The notes under the pieces were generated by a model, which worked only from the letters and a program-made list of their open reading frames with translations, searched no databases and had not been told where the DNA came from. From the NCBI RefSeq assembly GCF_004216905.1, contig NZ_SGXJ01000004.1:496001-560000 (forward strand): a stretch of 64,000 bases of DNA, written 5' to 3'. Source of the stretch: Kribbella sp. VKM Ac-2569 (GTDB lineage: Bacteria; Actinomycetota; Actinomycetes; Propionibacteriales; Kribbellaceae). The stretch's first letter is position 1; every line of letters begins with the position of its first letter. Position numbers and translations under genes: made by a program. Of this stretch, positions 45,084 to 53,379 are shown one piece after another.

Positions 45084-46372
45084 GCACGTTCAGTCGCCGT
45101 GGTTTCCTCGGTCTCACGTCCGCCGCCGCACTCGGCGCCGGTCTGTCCGCCTGCACCGGCGGTGGTACGTCGACCGGCGGGGGAGCCACCCAGGCGGCGT
45201 CGAACAATCTGCGATTGTTCACCTACGAGGGTGACGAGACGATCGGGCTGCTGAAGGCACAGCTCAAGAAGTTCGACGAGCAGAACGGTACGACGACGAC
45301 CGTGGACAGCCTGCCGGGCTCCGGGGCGGCGGTCTATCCGGACAAGCTGCGCACGGAGCTGCTCGGCGGCAAGGGCCCGGATGTCTGGCGGATCTGGGGC
45401 GGTCAGATCGGAGCGCCCTTCGCGAAGGCGAAGCAGTCGCTCGACCTGTCGCCGTACTACTCCAAGTACGGCTGGGACTCGAAGATCAACACCCAGGCGA
45501 TCGGCGGGATGACGTTCGAGGGGATGAAGGCCGGAGTGCCGTTCGTGTCCCTCGGAATCGGTGCCTGGTACAACAAGTCCTTGTTCGCCAAGGCCGGTGT
45601 GAGCGGACCGCCGAAGAGCTATGCCGAGCTGGAGGCGATCAACGACAAACTCGTCGCGGTCGGCGTGACGCCGTGTGGTCTCGGCGGGAAGTACGGCTGG
45701 GACATCATGCGCCTGTTCGAGTACCTGCTGGAGCACACCGCCGGACCTGAGCTGCACGACAAGCTGCTGACCGGGGACGAGAGCTGGGACCGGCCCGAGG
45801 TGGTCGAGGCGTTCGCCCTGTTCAAGAAGTGGCAGGACAAGAAGTGGTTGCCACAGGGTGCACTCGGCCTCGACCCGGCCGATATCGAGCCGGCCTATGT
45901 CCAGGGCAAGACGGCATACACGATCACCGGTCCCTGGACCGAGGCGGCGGCGATCCTGTCGGCCAAGAAGAGCTCGTCCGCCTTCGGCACCTTCGAACTG
46001 CCGACCGACAAGACTCCGGCCCGGCACTCCGGTTTCGTCGAGGGCTACATGATCAACGCGAAGTCCGGCAACGCGGACAAGGCCGCGGCGCTGATCGACT
46101 TCATCATCCAGCCGGCGACCCAGAAGGCGCTGCAGGTCACCGCCTCCACGGTCAAGGGTGCGGAGCCTGACCCGAAGACGCTGCCGCTCGCGGCCGAGTG
46201 GGCGCAGAAGTACGGCAGCAACCCGTTCTACACGATCCAGGACCAGGCGTTCCCGAAGAAGCAGGCGGACCAGTACTTCAGCGTGCAGAGCGACCTGCTG
46301 CAGGGCTCGGTCAAGCCGGACGCGGCGGCGAAGAAGATGCAGGAGATCGTCTCGGCCTGGGCGAAGAGCTGA
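45080..46372 (+). CDS. ABC sugar-importer substrate-binding lipoprotein
   Basis: 430 residues; AAAGGAG precedes ATG 45080. Tat-type lipoprotein signal: SRRGFLG at residues 5-11 and lipobox LSAC with Cys25, then a Gly/Thr linker. The mature part is a CUT1-type solute-binding protein with PDVWRIWGGQIGAPFAKA, VPFVSLGIGAWYNKSLFAKA and GKTAYTITGPWTEAA. The cargo is probably a glycoside or oligosaccharide. Followed after two bases by the first permease. Confidence 0.93.
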   Translation: MSTFSRRGFLGLTSAAALGAGLSACTGGGTSTGGGATQAASNNLRLFTYEGDETIGLLKAQLKKFDEQNGTTTTVDSLPGSGAAVYPDKLRTELLGGKGPDVWRIWGGQIGAPFAKAKQSLDLSPYYSKYGWDSKINTQAIGGMTFEGMKAGVPFVSLGIGAWYNKSLFAKAGVSGPPKSYAELEAINDKLVAVGVTPCGLGGKYGWDIMRLFEYLLEHTAGPELHDKLLTGDESWDRPEVVEAFALFKKWQDKKWLPQGALGLDPADIEPAYVQGKTAYTITGPWTEAAAILSAKKSSSAFGTFELPTDKTPARHSGFVEGYMINAKSGNADKAAALIDFIIQPATQKALQVTASTVKGAEPDPKTLPLAAEWAQKYGSNPFYTIQDQAFPKKQADQYFSVQSDLLQGSVKPDAAAKKMQEIVSAWAKS

Positions 46373-46374
46373 GT

Positions 46375-47274
46375 ATGGCAACGACAGTCGCGCTCTCCAA
46401 ACCGAAACGTCGCGGCCGCTGGTCCCCGTGGTTGTTCGCCCTGCCTGCGCTCATCGTGTACGTCGGGTTCCTGGTGTACCCAGCGTTGTCGTCACTGTGG
46501 TTCAGCCTGACCAACTGGGACGGCCTGAGCGCGACGTACAAGTTCGTTGGCCTGGACAACTACCTCAAGATGCCCAGCGACCCGGTCGTCGTGACCGCGG
46601 TGAAGAACAACCTGATCTGGACCGTGGTCACGATCGCCGTACCGACCGTCATCGGTCTGCTGCTGGCGATCGCGCTCAACGGAAAGGTGCACGGCAAGCC
46701 GATCCTGCGGCTGATCTTCTACACGCCCGCCGTCCTGCCGCTCGTTTCCATCGCGAGCATCTGGGGCTGGCTCTACAACCCGCAGTACGGCGCGATCAAC
46801 TCGTTCCTGCGGCTGATCGGGCTGGACGGACTGGCACAGCCCTGGCTCGGGCAGGACTCGACCGCCTTGTGGGCCGTGATGGTGCCGGCGATCTGGTTGC
46901 GGACCGGCTTCCCGATGCTCCTCTACTTGGCCGCGCTGCAGGGCATCCCGAACGAGCTCTACGAGGCGGCGACCGTCGACGGTGCGTCGAAGTGGCAGCA
47001 GTTCTGGAACGTGACGATGCCGAGCCTGCGGCCGGCGCACTACATCGTGCTGGCGCTGTCCCTGATCGACTCGTTCAAGGTCTTCGACATGATCTACGCG
47101 ATGACGTACGGCGGCCCGGGTACGTCGACGCAGGTGATGGGGACGTGGATGTACTTCAACGTCTTCCAGTACTACCAGGCCGGTTACGGCACCGCGATCG
47201 CCGTCGTGATCACGCTCGTCGCCATCGCGGTCGGCATCCCGTACGTACGCTCGCAGACGAAGGAGGCGTCATGA
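46375..47274 (+). CDS. ABC sugar-importer permease, MalF/UgpA-like
   Basis: 299 residues from ATG 46375; the longer open frame lies in the binding-protein gene. Six membrane spans, first at about 18-40 (LFALPALIVYVGFLVYPAL). The EAA loop YEAATVDGASKWQQFWNVTMP contacts the ATPase. A typical CUT1 partner of the second permease, which it overlaps by 4 bp. Confidence 0.93.
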   Translation: MATTVALSKPKRRGRWSPWLFALPALIVYVGFLVYPALSSLWFSLTNWDGLSATYKFVGLDNYLKMPSDPVVVTAVKNNLIWTVVTIAVPTVIGLLLAIALNGKVHGKPILRLIFYTPAVLPLVSIASIWGWLYNPQYGAINSFLRLIGLDGLAQPWLGQDSTALWAVMVPAIWLRTGFPMLLYLAALQGIPNELYEAATVDGASKWQQFWNVTMPSLRPAHYIVLALSLIDSFKVFDMIYAMTYGGPGTSTQVMGTWMYFNVFQYYQAGYGTAIAVVITLVAIAVGIPYVRSQTKEAS

Positions 47275-48158
47275 CGTTGACAGCTCCAGTTCGGGTCGAC
47301 GTGCCGCTCGACTCTGCCGAGCCTACGAAGGCGCCGAGGGGCAAGCGTGGGCTGGTGATGACGCTGGTCCTGGCGGTGGTAGCGCTCTTCTGGATCTCGC
47401 CGCTGGCACTGCTGGTGATCACCGCGGTCCGCCCGCTGGCCGACTTCATCGGGAACGGGCCGTTGTCCTGGCCCGATCAGCTGACCTGGTCGAACTTCAA
47501 GGACGCGTGGGGGATCGGCAACTTCGCCACGACGTACAAGAACAGCGCCATCCTGGCCCTGATCAAGGTGCCGCTCGGCGTGCTGGTGTCGGCGATGCTC
47601 GGGTTCGCGCTGGCCAAGCTGCGGATGAAGTTCCGCCGGACGGTGATGTTCACGGTGTTCCTCGGGCTGACCATCCCGATCTACATCACGATCGTCCCGG
47701 TCTTCATCATGATGCGCTCGGCGGGTGCGACCGACAGCATCTTCGGGCTGATCGGGCCGTACCTGGCGTTCGGGATCCCGTTCGAGGTGCTGGTGCTGCA
47801 GTCGTTCTTCCGGCAGCTCCCGGACGAGATCATCGAGGCCGCCCGGGTGGACGGCGCCGGCGACTGGCGGGTGTTCTTCACGATCATCCTGCCGCTCTCG
47901 GTCCCGGCCCTGGTCACGGTGGCGATCCTGGACGCGGTCGCGACCTGGAACGAGTTCCTGTTCGCGCTGATCCTGCTGAACTCCGACGCGCACAAGACCA
48001 TCCCGGTCGGGCTGCTGAACTTCCAGGGGCAGTTCGCCAACAACAACACCGGTCTCGCGGCAGGCATCCTGATCGCCGTGGTGCCGATTCTCATCGCCTA
48101 CACGCTGCTGCAGCGCTGGATCGTCGGCGGACTCACTGCCGGCTCGCTCAAGGGTTGA
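47271..48158 (+). CDS. ABC sugar-importer permease, MalG/UgpE-like
   Basis: 295 residues from ATG 47271 (ATGA overlap). Six membrane spans after a 25-residue cytoplasmic lead. The EAA loop reads EAARVDGAGDWRVFFTIILP. Completes the membrane part of the importer. No ATPase gene lies in the operon, so a shared MsmK/MsiK-type ATPase encoded elsewhere probably energises it. Confidence 0.93.
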   Translation: MTLTAPVRVDVPLDSAEPTKAPRGKRGLVMTLVLAVVALFWISPLALLVITAVRPLADFIGNGPLSWPDQLTWSNFKDAWGIGNFATTYKNSAILALIKVPLGVLVSAMLGFALAKLRMKFRRTVMFTVFLGLTIPIYITIVPVFIMMRSAGATDSIFGLIGPYLAFGIPFEVLVLQSFFRQLPDEIIEAARVDGAGDWRVFFTIILPLSVPALVTVAILDAVATWNEFLFALILLNSDAHKTIPVGLLNFQGQFANNNTGLAAGILIAVVPILIAYTLLQRWIVGGLTAGSLKG

Positions 48159-48175
48159 TCACATATGGAGGAAAC

Positions 48176-49171
48176 ATGACTGACATGCCGGTCTTCGGCG
48201 CAGGGATCTGGCACTTCGCGACGTACAAGGACCGCTATGCCACCGACGGGTACGGCGATCCCGTCGGACTGCTCGAACAGATCGACCGCGCCGGTGCGGT
48301 CGGCGACCTGTCCGTCGTCGACCTGAACTGGCCGTTCGCCGGGTACGACGGGACGCTCGACGAGGTGAAGGCCGCGCTGCAGCGGAACAACCTGAAGGCG
48401 ATCGCGATCACGCCGGAGATCTACACCCGCGACTTCGTCAAGGGCTCGCTGACGAACCCGGACCCGGCCGTCCGCAAGCAGGCACTGGAGCTGTTGCATC
48501 AGGCAACCGAACTCGCCAAGGACCTGGGCTGCTCGTACGTGAAGCTGTGGCCGGGGCAGGACGGCTGGGACTACCCGTTCCAGGTGAACTACCACGCCAT
48601 CTGGAACCTGGCGCTCGACGGCTTGAAGGAACTGGTGTCCGCACACCCGGACATCAACTTCGTGATCGAGTACAAGCCGCGCGAGCCGCGGGTGAAGATC
48701 ATCTTCCCGAACGTCGCCCGCACGCTGCTCGGCATCGAGAAGATCGGCCTGCCCAACCTGGGCATCCTGCTCGACTTCGGCCACTCGCTGTACGGCCAGG
48801 AGACGCCGGCCGACGCGGCGCAGCTGGCGATCGACTACGGCCGGTTGTTCGCGATCGACGTCAACGACAACCTGCGCGGCTGGGACGACGACATGGTGGT
48901 CGGCTCGGTGCACCTGGTGGAGACGTTCGAGTTCTTCCACACGCTGCGCAAGAACAACTGGGAGGGCGTCTGGCAGCTCGACCAGTTCCCGTTCCGCGAG
49001 GACAGCGTGCAGGCCGCGAAGCAGGCGATCACCTTCCTGAAGGCGATCCACCACGCGCTCGACGTACTGGATGACGAAGCCCTCGCCGCTGCGCAAGCCT
49101 CGCACGACGCGCTCGCCGCTCAGAAGCTGGTCCAGAAGGTGCTGCTGAGTTCGATGGCGGAGCTGGCATGA
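48176..49171 (+). CDS. Sugar isomerase-type TIM barrel protein
   Basis: 331 residues from ATG 48176 with GGAGGA four bases upstream. Xylose-isomerase-like AP2 barrel. Likely metal ligands lie in INFVIEYKPREPRVK, LGILLDFGHSLYG and FAIDVNDNLRGWDDD. It sits between sugar importer and split transketolase genes and is divergent from a ketose-type kinase. An aldose-ketose isomerase such as D-apiose isomerase is plausible; the match to that family was made from memory. Its stop overlaps the transketolase start. Confidence 0.85.
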   Translation: MTDMPVFGAGIWHFATYKDRYATDGYGDPVGLLEQIDRAGAVGDLSVVDLNWPFAGYDGTLDEVKAALQRNNLKAIAITPEIYTRDFVKGSLTNPDPAVRKQALELLHQATELAKDLGCSYVKLWPGQDGWDYPFQVNYHAIWNLALDGLKELVSAHPDINFVIEYKPREPRVKIIFPNVARTLLGIEKIGLPNLGILLDFGHSLYGQETPADAAQLAIDYGRLFAIDVNDNLRGWDDDMVVGSVHLVETFEFFHTLRKNNWEGVWQLDQFPFREDSVQAAKQAITFLKAIHHALDVLDDEALAAAQASHDALAAQKLVQKVLLSSMAELA

Positions 49172-50067
49172 CGCTGACCGTCGAACACACCACGATGCCG
49201 GTGCTCGGCCGGCTGCCGGTCCACAGCAGTCGCGCCGAGCAGATTGCGCACATCGCCGAGGCCGCCAAACAGATCCGGATCCAGGACCTCAAGCTGGTCC
49301 ACCACGCCGGCGCCGGGCACATCGGCGGTGACTTCTCCGCGATCGACATCCTGGCCACGCTGTACGGCGCTGTGCTCGACATCTCGCCCGCGACGGTGAA
49401 CGACCCCGAGCGGGACCGTTTCATCCTGAGCAAGGGGCACGTCGCGGGGGCGCTCTACACCACGCTGGCGGCCTTCGGGTTCCTGCCGGTCGAGGAGCTC
49501 GCGACGTTCCTCAAGCCGCTGTCCGCGCTGAACGGGCACCCGAACCGGAACAAGGTCGCCGGCGTCGAGGCCAACACCGGTCCGCTCGGGCACGGCCTAC
49601 CGATCGCCGTCGGTCATGCCCTGTCGGCGAAGCTCGACGTCTCGCTGCGCCGTACCTATGTGCTGGTCGGCGACGGCGAGCTGCAGGAGGGCTCGAACTG
49701 GGAGGCGATGATGGCGGCCTCGCAGTACCAGCTGGACCGGCTGACCGTAATCGTCGACCGGAACCGGCTGCAGCAGGGCGCGACCACCAAGGAGACCAAC
49801 GACCTCGACCCGTTGCCGGAGAAGGCGGCGGCGTTCGGGTTCGCGGTGGTGGAGGTGAACGGTCACGACCACGGCGAGCTGCTCGACGTGCTGTCCGCCG
49901 TACCGTTCCGGCCGGGCAAGCCGACCTTCGTGATTGCCCATACGCACAAGGGCCATCCGATCTCGTTCATGAGCAACAACGTCGCCTGGCACCACCGTGT
50001 GCCGGACGCGGCGGAGTACCAGCAGGCGCTGACCGAGTTGGCGCGCTACGACAGGGGGCGGGTATGA
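49168..50067 (+). CDS. Transketolase N-terminal subunit
   Basis: 299 residues. Thiamine-diphosphate domain: VHHAGAGHIGGDFSAIDILA, ILSKGHVAGALYTTL, TGPLGHGLPIAVGHAL and the cofactor motif VGDGELQEGSNWEAM with Asn later. Only the PP domain is present; the Pyr domain is encoded by the next gene, overlapping ATGA. Split transketolases of this type include apulose-4-phosphate transketolase AptA/AptB and hypothetical pentose-catabolic pairs. Confidence 0.92.
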   Translation: MTLTVEHTTMPVLGRLPVHSSRAEQIAHIAEAAKQIRIQDLKLVHHAGAGHIGGDFSAIDILATLYGAVLDISPATVNDPERDRFILSKGHVAGALYTTLAAFGFLPVEELATFLKPLSALNGHPNRNKVAGVEANTGPLGHGLPIAVGHALSAKLDVSLRRTYVLVGDGELQEGSNWEAMMAASQYQLDRLTVIVDRNRLQQGATTKETNDLDPLPEKAAAFGFAVVEVNGHDHGELLDVLSAVPFRPGKPTFVIAHTHKGHPISFMSNNVAWHHRVPDAAEYQQALTELARYDRGRV

Positions 50068-51032
50068 CGACCATCGTCCGTACGTCGATCGCGGATCAGC
50101 CGCGGTACGACTGCCGGGACGCGTACGTCGAGACACTCGCCGAGCTGGCCGAGGCCGACCACCGGATCGTTGGCGTGGTCAACGACTCGGTCGGGTCGAG
50201 CAAGCTGAACAGCTTCCGCAAGGCGTTTCCGGACCGGCTGATCAACGTCGGGATCGCCGAGCAGGACATGGTCGGCGTCGCGTCCGGGCTGGCCAACGGC
50301 GGCCGGATCCCGTTCGTGTCGGCGGCGTCCTGCTTCCTCACCGCCCGCGCGCTCGAGCAGATCAAGGCCGACGTCGCGTACTCGAACACCAACGTCAAGC
50401 TCTGCGGCATGAGCCCAGGCGTCGCGTACGGCGAACTCGGGCCGACGCATCACTCGATCGAGGACATCGCCTGGCTTCGGGCCATCGCCGGGATGAGGAT
50501 CATCGTGCCCGCCGACCCGATCGAGACCGCGGCCGCGCTCCGTTGGGCCGCCTCCTCGGAGGGACCGGTGTTCATCCGGGTCAGCCGGATGAGCGTGCCG
50601 AAGGTGTACGCCGACGACTACGAGTTCCAGCTGGGCAAGGCGATCACGGTGCGAGAGGGCAACGATGTCACCGTAATCAGTAACGGGACCGTGCTGTGGC
50701 GGGCGCTGGCCGCCGCCGAACGGCTCGCGGAGGAAGGGATCTCGGCCCGGGTGCTGTCGATGCCGACGGTGAAGCCGCTGGACACCGACGCCGTGGTCGC
50801 GGCCGCGCGGGAGACGGCCGGCATCGTCACCGCCGAGGAAGCGGTGTCCGGCGGCGGCCTCGGCGGTGCCGTCGCGGAGACCGTCGTACAGCATCATCCG
50901 GCGCGGGTGTCGATCCTCGGGTTCCCCGAGTTCGCGCCCACGGGGTCGGCCGGCTATTTGCTGGACCGGTACGGTCTCTCCGCCGAGGGCATTGCGGACG
51001 CCGCCCGCAAGCTGTTCAAGACAGGTAAGTGA
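50064..51032 (+). CDS. Transketolase C-terminal subunit
   Basis: 322 residues. Pyr domain with the catalytic Glu in INVGIAEQDMVGVASGLA, then the C-terminal transketolase domain (about 190-320: VTVISNGTVLWRALAAAERL, VTAEEAVSGGGLGGAVAETV). It forms one enzyme with the preceding subunit, moving a two-carbon ketol unit from a ketose phosphate. Its 3' end overlaps ribB on the other strand by 17 bp. Confidence 0.92.
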   Translation: MTTIVRTSIADQPRYDCRDAYVETLAELAEADHRIVGVVNDSVGSSKLNSFRKAFPDRLINVGIAEQDMVGVASGLANGGRIPFVSAASCFLTARALEQIKADVAYSNTNVKLCGMSPGVAYGELGPTHHSIEDIAWLRAIAGMRIIVPADPIETAAALRWAASSEGPVFIRVSRMSVPKVYADDYEFQLGKAITVREGNDVTVISNGTVLWRALAAAERLAEEGISARVLSMPTVKPLDTDAVVAAARETAGIVTAEEAVSGGGLGGAVAETVVQHHPARVSILGFPEFAPTGSAGYLLDRYGLSAEGIADAARKLFKTGK

Positions 51033-51630
51033 CGAGATCCGCGATCGAGATCATCGCGAAGCCATGAGCGTCGGAGAACGCGCGCAGATCCGCGCCTGCC
51101 ATCAGCGTGCCGTCGTCGTTCATGAGTTCGCCGATCACGCCGACCGGCGGCAGTCCGGCGAGCCGGACGAGTTCGACGGTGGCCTCGGTGTGACCGGGCC
51201 GCTGCCGGACTCCGCCGTCGACGGCGCGCAACGGCAGGATGTGACCGGGCCGGATCAGGTCCGCGGGCTGCGCCGAGGGATCGGCCAGCACGCGGACGGT
51301 CCGCGCCCGGTCCGCGGCGGAGATGCCGGTCCCGACACCGGTCGCCGCATCCACCGACACGGTGTACGCCGTACGCAGGCTGTCCTGGTTGTTCGGCACC
51401 ATCAGCGGGAGCTCAAGACGGTCCAGGATCTCCGGTGCCGCGGGCGCGCAGACGTAACCGCTGGTGTGACGGACGAGCAGGGCCATCAGTTCGGGCGTCG
51501 CGAGGCTCGCGGCGAAGGTCAGGTCGCCTTCGTTCTCGCGGTCCTCGTCGTCGACGACCACGACCGGCCGTCCGGCGGCGAGCTCGGCGACAGCATGTTC
51601 GATGGTGTCCAGGCTGGTCACGGTGTTCAC
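51016..51630 (-). CDS. ribB: 3,4-Dihydroxy-2-butanone-4-phosphate synthase
   Basis: 204 residues from GTG 51630, which has GAGAGGA upstream; a longer frame to 51744 would run into the riboswitch. Active-site motif VVVDDEDRENEGDL, substrate motifs RHTSGYVCAP, GHILPLRAVDGGV and RPGHTEATVEL. It makes the four-carbon precursor of riboflavin from ribulose 5-phosphate. It stands alone: no RibA fusion and no other rib genes nearby. An FMN riboswitch lies in its leader. Confidence 0.94.
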   Translation of the reverse strand: MNTVTSLDTIEHAVAELAAGRPVVVVDDEDRENEGDLTFAASLATPELMALLVRHTSGYVCAPAAPEILDRLELPLMVPNNQDSLRTAYTVSVDAATGVGTGISAADRARTVRVLADPSAQPADLIRPGHILPLRAVDGGVRQRPGHTEATVELVRLAGLPPVGVIGELMNDDGTLMAGADLRAFSDAHGFAMISIADLVTYLS

Positions 51631-51718
51631 GATCGTTGTCCTCTCGGCAATGCATTCGTGAGCACTCCGGGGCAACGACAAGCTCCACGCCCCCGTTCCA
51701 GGGACGTGCAGCTGCCAC

Positions 51719-51844
51719 GTGCGTCTTCCCATCCGGACTTTCACCGTCGGTCCCGGAGTTCCACCGGGTCAACCGCTCCTTCTCACGAAGTCACGGGTCG
51801 CGGACTGTTACCGCCGGCTCGGAATTTCACCGACCCCAGAGCAC
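51719..51844 (-). ncRNA. FMN riboswitch (RFN element) controlling ribB
   Basis: Read on the minus strand, the conserved blocks appear in order: GGTGAAATTCCGA, CGGCGGTAACAGTCCGCGAC, a variable arm, CTCCGGGACCGACGG, then GTGAAAGTCCGGATGGGA. The P1 stem pairs GTGCTCT with AGACGCAC at the two ends. It ends about 89 bases upstream of the ribB start. The intervening leader has a GGGGC...GCCCC hairpin that may be the expression platform. FMN should lower ribB expression. Confidence 0.93.
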
Positions 51845-51895
51845 GTGTGTTCTTCTCACCATCAGCTTAACGGCAACGAGCATCCCTGGAGTGTC

Positions 51896-53350
51896 ATGTC
51901 CATCTCATCTGTCTGGCAGGGGATCGAGCTGCCGGCTACCTCCGAGTGGGTCGAGTTCGAGCACGAGAGCGGCCGACGGCTCCGGCGCCCGGCGTTCTGG
52001 GACGGCGGTGACACGCATCGGGTCCGTTTCGCTCCGCCACTTGCCGGTTCGTGGACGTGGTCGGGCGGTGAACTGCACGTCGCCGAGGCTCCAACTGACG
52101 AGGCGAACCCGTTCTACCGGCACGGTTTCTGGCGCATGTCGCCCGGTGGTCGCAGCCTGGTGCACGCCGACGGGACGCCTGCTCTGCTGGTCGCCGACAC
52201 CGCGTGGGCGCTGCCGTGGCGGGCGACCCCTGACCAGGTCCGCGAGTACGCCGCCGACCGGCAGGCGAAGGGGTTCAACGCAGTCCTGCTGATGACCGTC
52301 CAACCGGACATGCGCGCCGTCGGGCCGCGCGACCGGACCCAGGACGAAGGGTTCGCGATCGGCTTCGAGGATCTCGCCGACGGTCACCTGAACCGGATGA
52401 ACGTCGAGTACTTCCAGTACCTCGACGTACTGCTCGACATCTTGGTCGAGCACGGTCTGGTACCGGTCCTGCAGCCGGTGTTCCACGGCTTCGGCTGGAA
52501 GGGCCTCGATGTCGCGGGCACCGTCGTACCGCCATCGGAGTACGCCGCCTACTGCCGCTATCTCGTCGCGCGGTACGGCGCTCGGCCGGCCGTCTACCTG
52601 GTCGGCGGGGACGGCTCTGGTGCCGAGCCGCAGACTGCCGCCGGAGGAGCCGAGGTGCACGCCGCCGACTGCTACGAGCAGCCGACGGGTATCCATTACC
52701 GGCCGCACATCCGCGCGCGTGCTCATCAGGACGCGGACTGGCTGGACTTCCAGTGGTGTCAGACCGGGCACACCGGCGAGCACGTGCCGGAACGCGTCGC
52801 GGACATGTGGCGGAACGAGCCGGTGAAGGCGGTCGCCAACGGCGAGCCGACGTACGAGCACACCGGCCGGACCGGCGTGGCTGAGGGCTGGTGGCAGGGC
52901 CACGAGGCGTGGAGCAACCTGTGTGCGGGCGGCACGATGGGCGTCGTCTACGGCGCGGGGAGCCTGTGGCAGTGGCGGCTGCACGCGGAGGAGCCGGGGC
53001 ACTCCGACTTCTTCCTCGCGCCGGGCGCGGGCTGGCGCGAGGCGATCGACTTCGAAGGCTCGACGTACGTCGGACTGCTCGGGAAGATCCTCGACGGGGT
53101 GCCGACCACCGACATGGCGCCGGACTGGACCCGGACGATCTCGGGGCGAGCGCTGAGTACGGCGGAGGGCGGCCTGATCGTGTACCGCGAGAACGGCGGG
53201 CCGGTGATGGTGTTCGACCCCACCGTGCCGCTGGGCTACACGATCGTCGATCCGCGGGACGGGTCGGTGGTGGCGACCGGCAAACGGGACACGCCGCAGA
53301 GTCCATTGCCTGATGTTGGTGGCGCGCCGAGGGTCTACATCTGCCTATAG
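51896..53350 (+). CDS. DUF5060/DUF4038 glycoside hydrolase, apiosidase-like
   Basis: 484 residues from ATG 51896 with GGAG four bases upstream. An N-terminal DUF5060-type beta domain (about 1-80, HRVRFAPPLAGSWTWSG) is followed by a DUF4038/apiosidase (GH140-like) TIM barrel: ADTAWALPWRATPDQVREYA, RQAKGFNAVLLMTVQPD, VYLVGGDGSG (candidate acid/base) and VANGEPTYEHTG (candidate nucleophile Glu). A small C-terminal beta domain ends the chain. There is no signal peptide, so it would act on imported apiosides. Starts just beyond the divergent riboswitch leader. Confidence 0.83.
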   Translation: MSISSVWQGIELPATSEWVEFEHESGRRLRRPAFWDGGDTHRVRFAPPLAGSWTWSGGELHVAEAPTDEANPFYRHGFWRMSPGGRSLVHADGTPALLVADTAWALPWRATPDQVREYAADRQAKGFNAVLLMTVQPDMRAVGPRDRTQDEGFAIGFEDLADGHLNRMNVEYFQYLDVLLDILVEHGLVPVLQPVFHGFGWKGLDVAGTVVPPSEYAAYCRYLVARYGARPAVYLVGGDGSGAEPQTAAGGAEVHAADCYEQPTGIHYRPHIRARAHQDADWLDFQWCQTGHTGEHVPERVADMWRNEPVKAVANGEPTYEHTGRTGVAEGWWQGHEAWSNLCAGGTMGVVYGAGSLWQWRLHAEEPGHSDFFLAPGAGWREAIDFEGSTYVGLLGKILDGVPTTDMAPDWTRTISGRALSTAEGGLIVYRENGGPVMVFDPTVPLGYTIVDPRDGSVVATGKRDTPQSPLPDVGGAPRVYICL

Positions 53351-53379
53351 TCCAGGTTGATCGTCTTGAGAGGGGTGTC

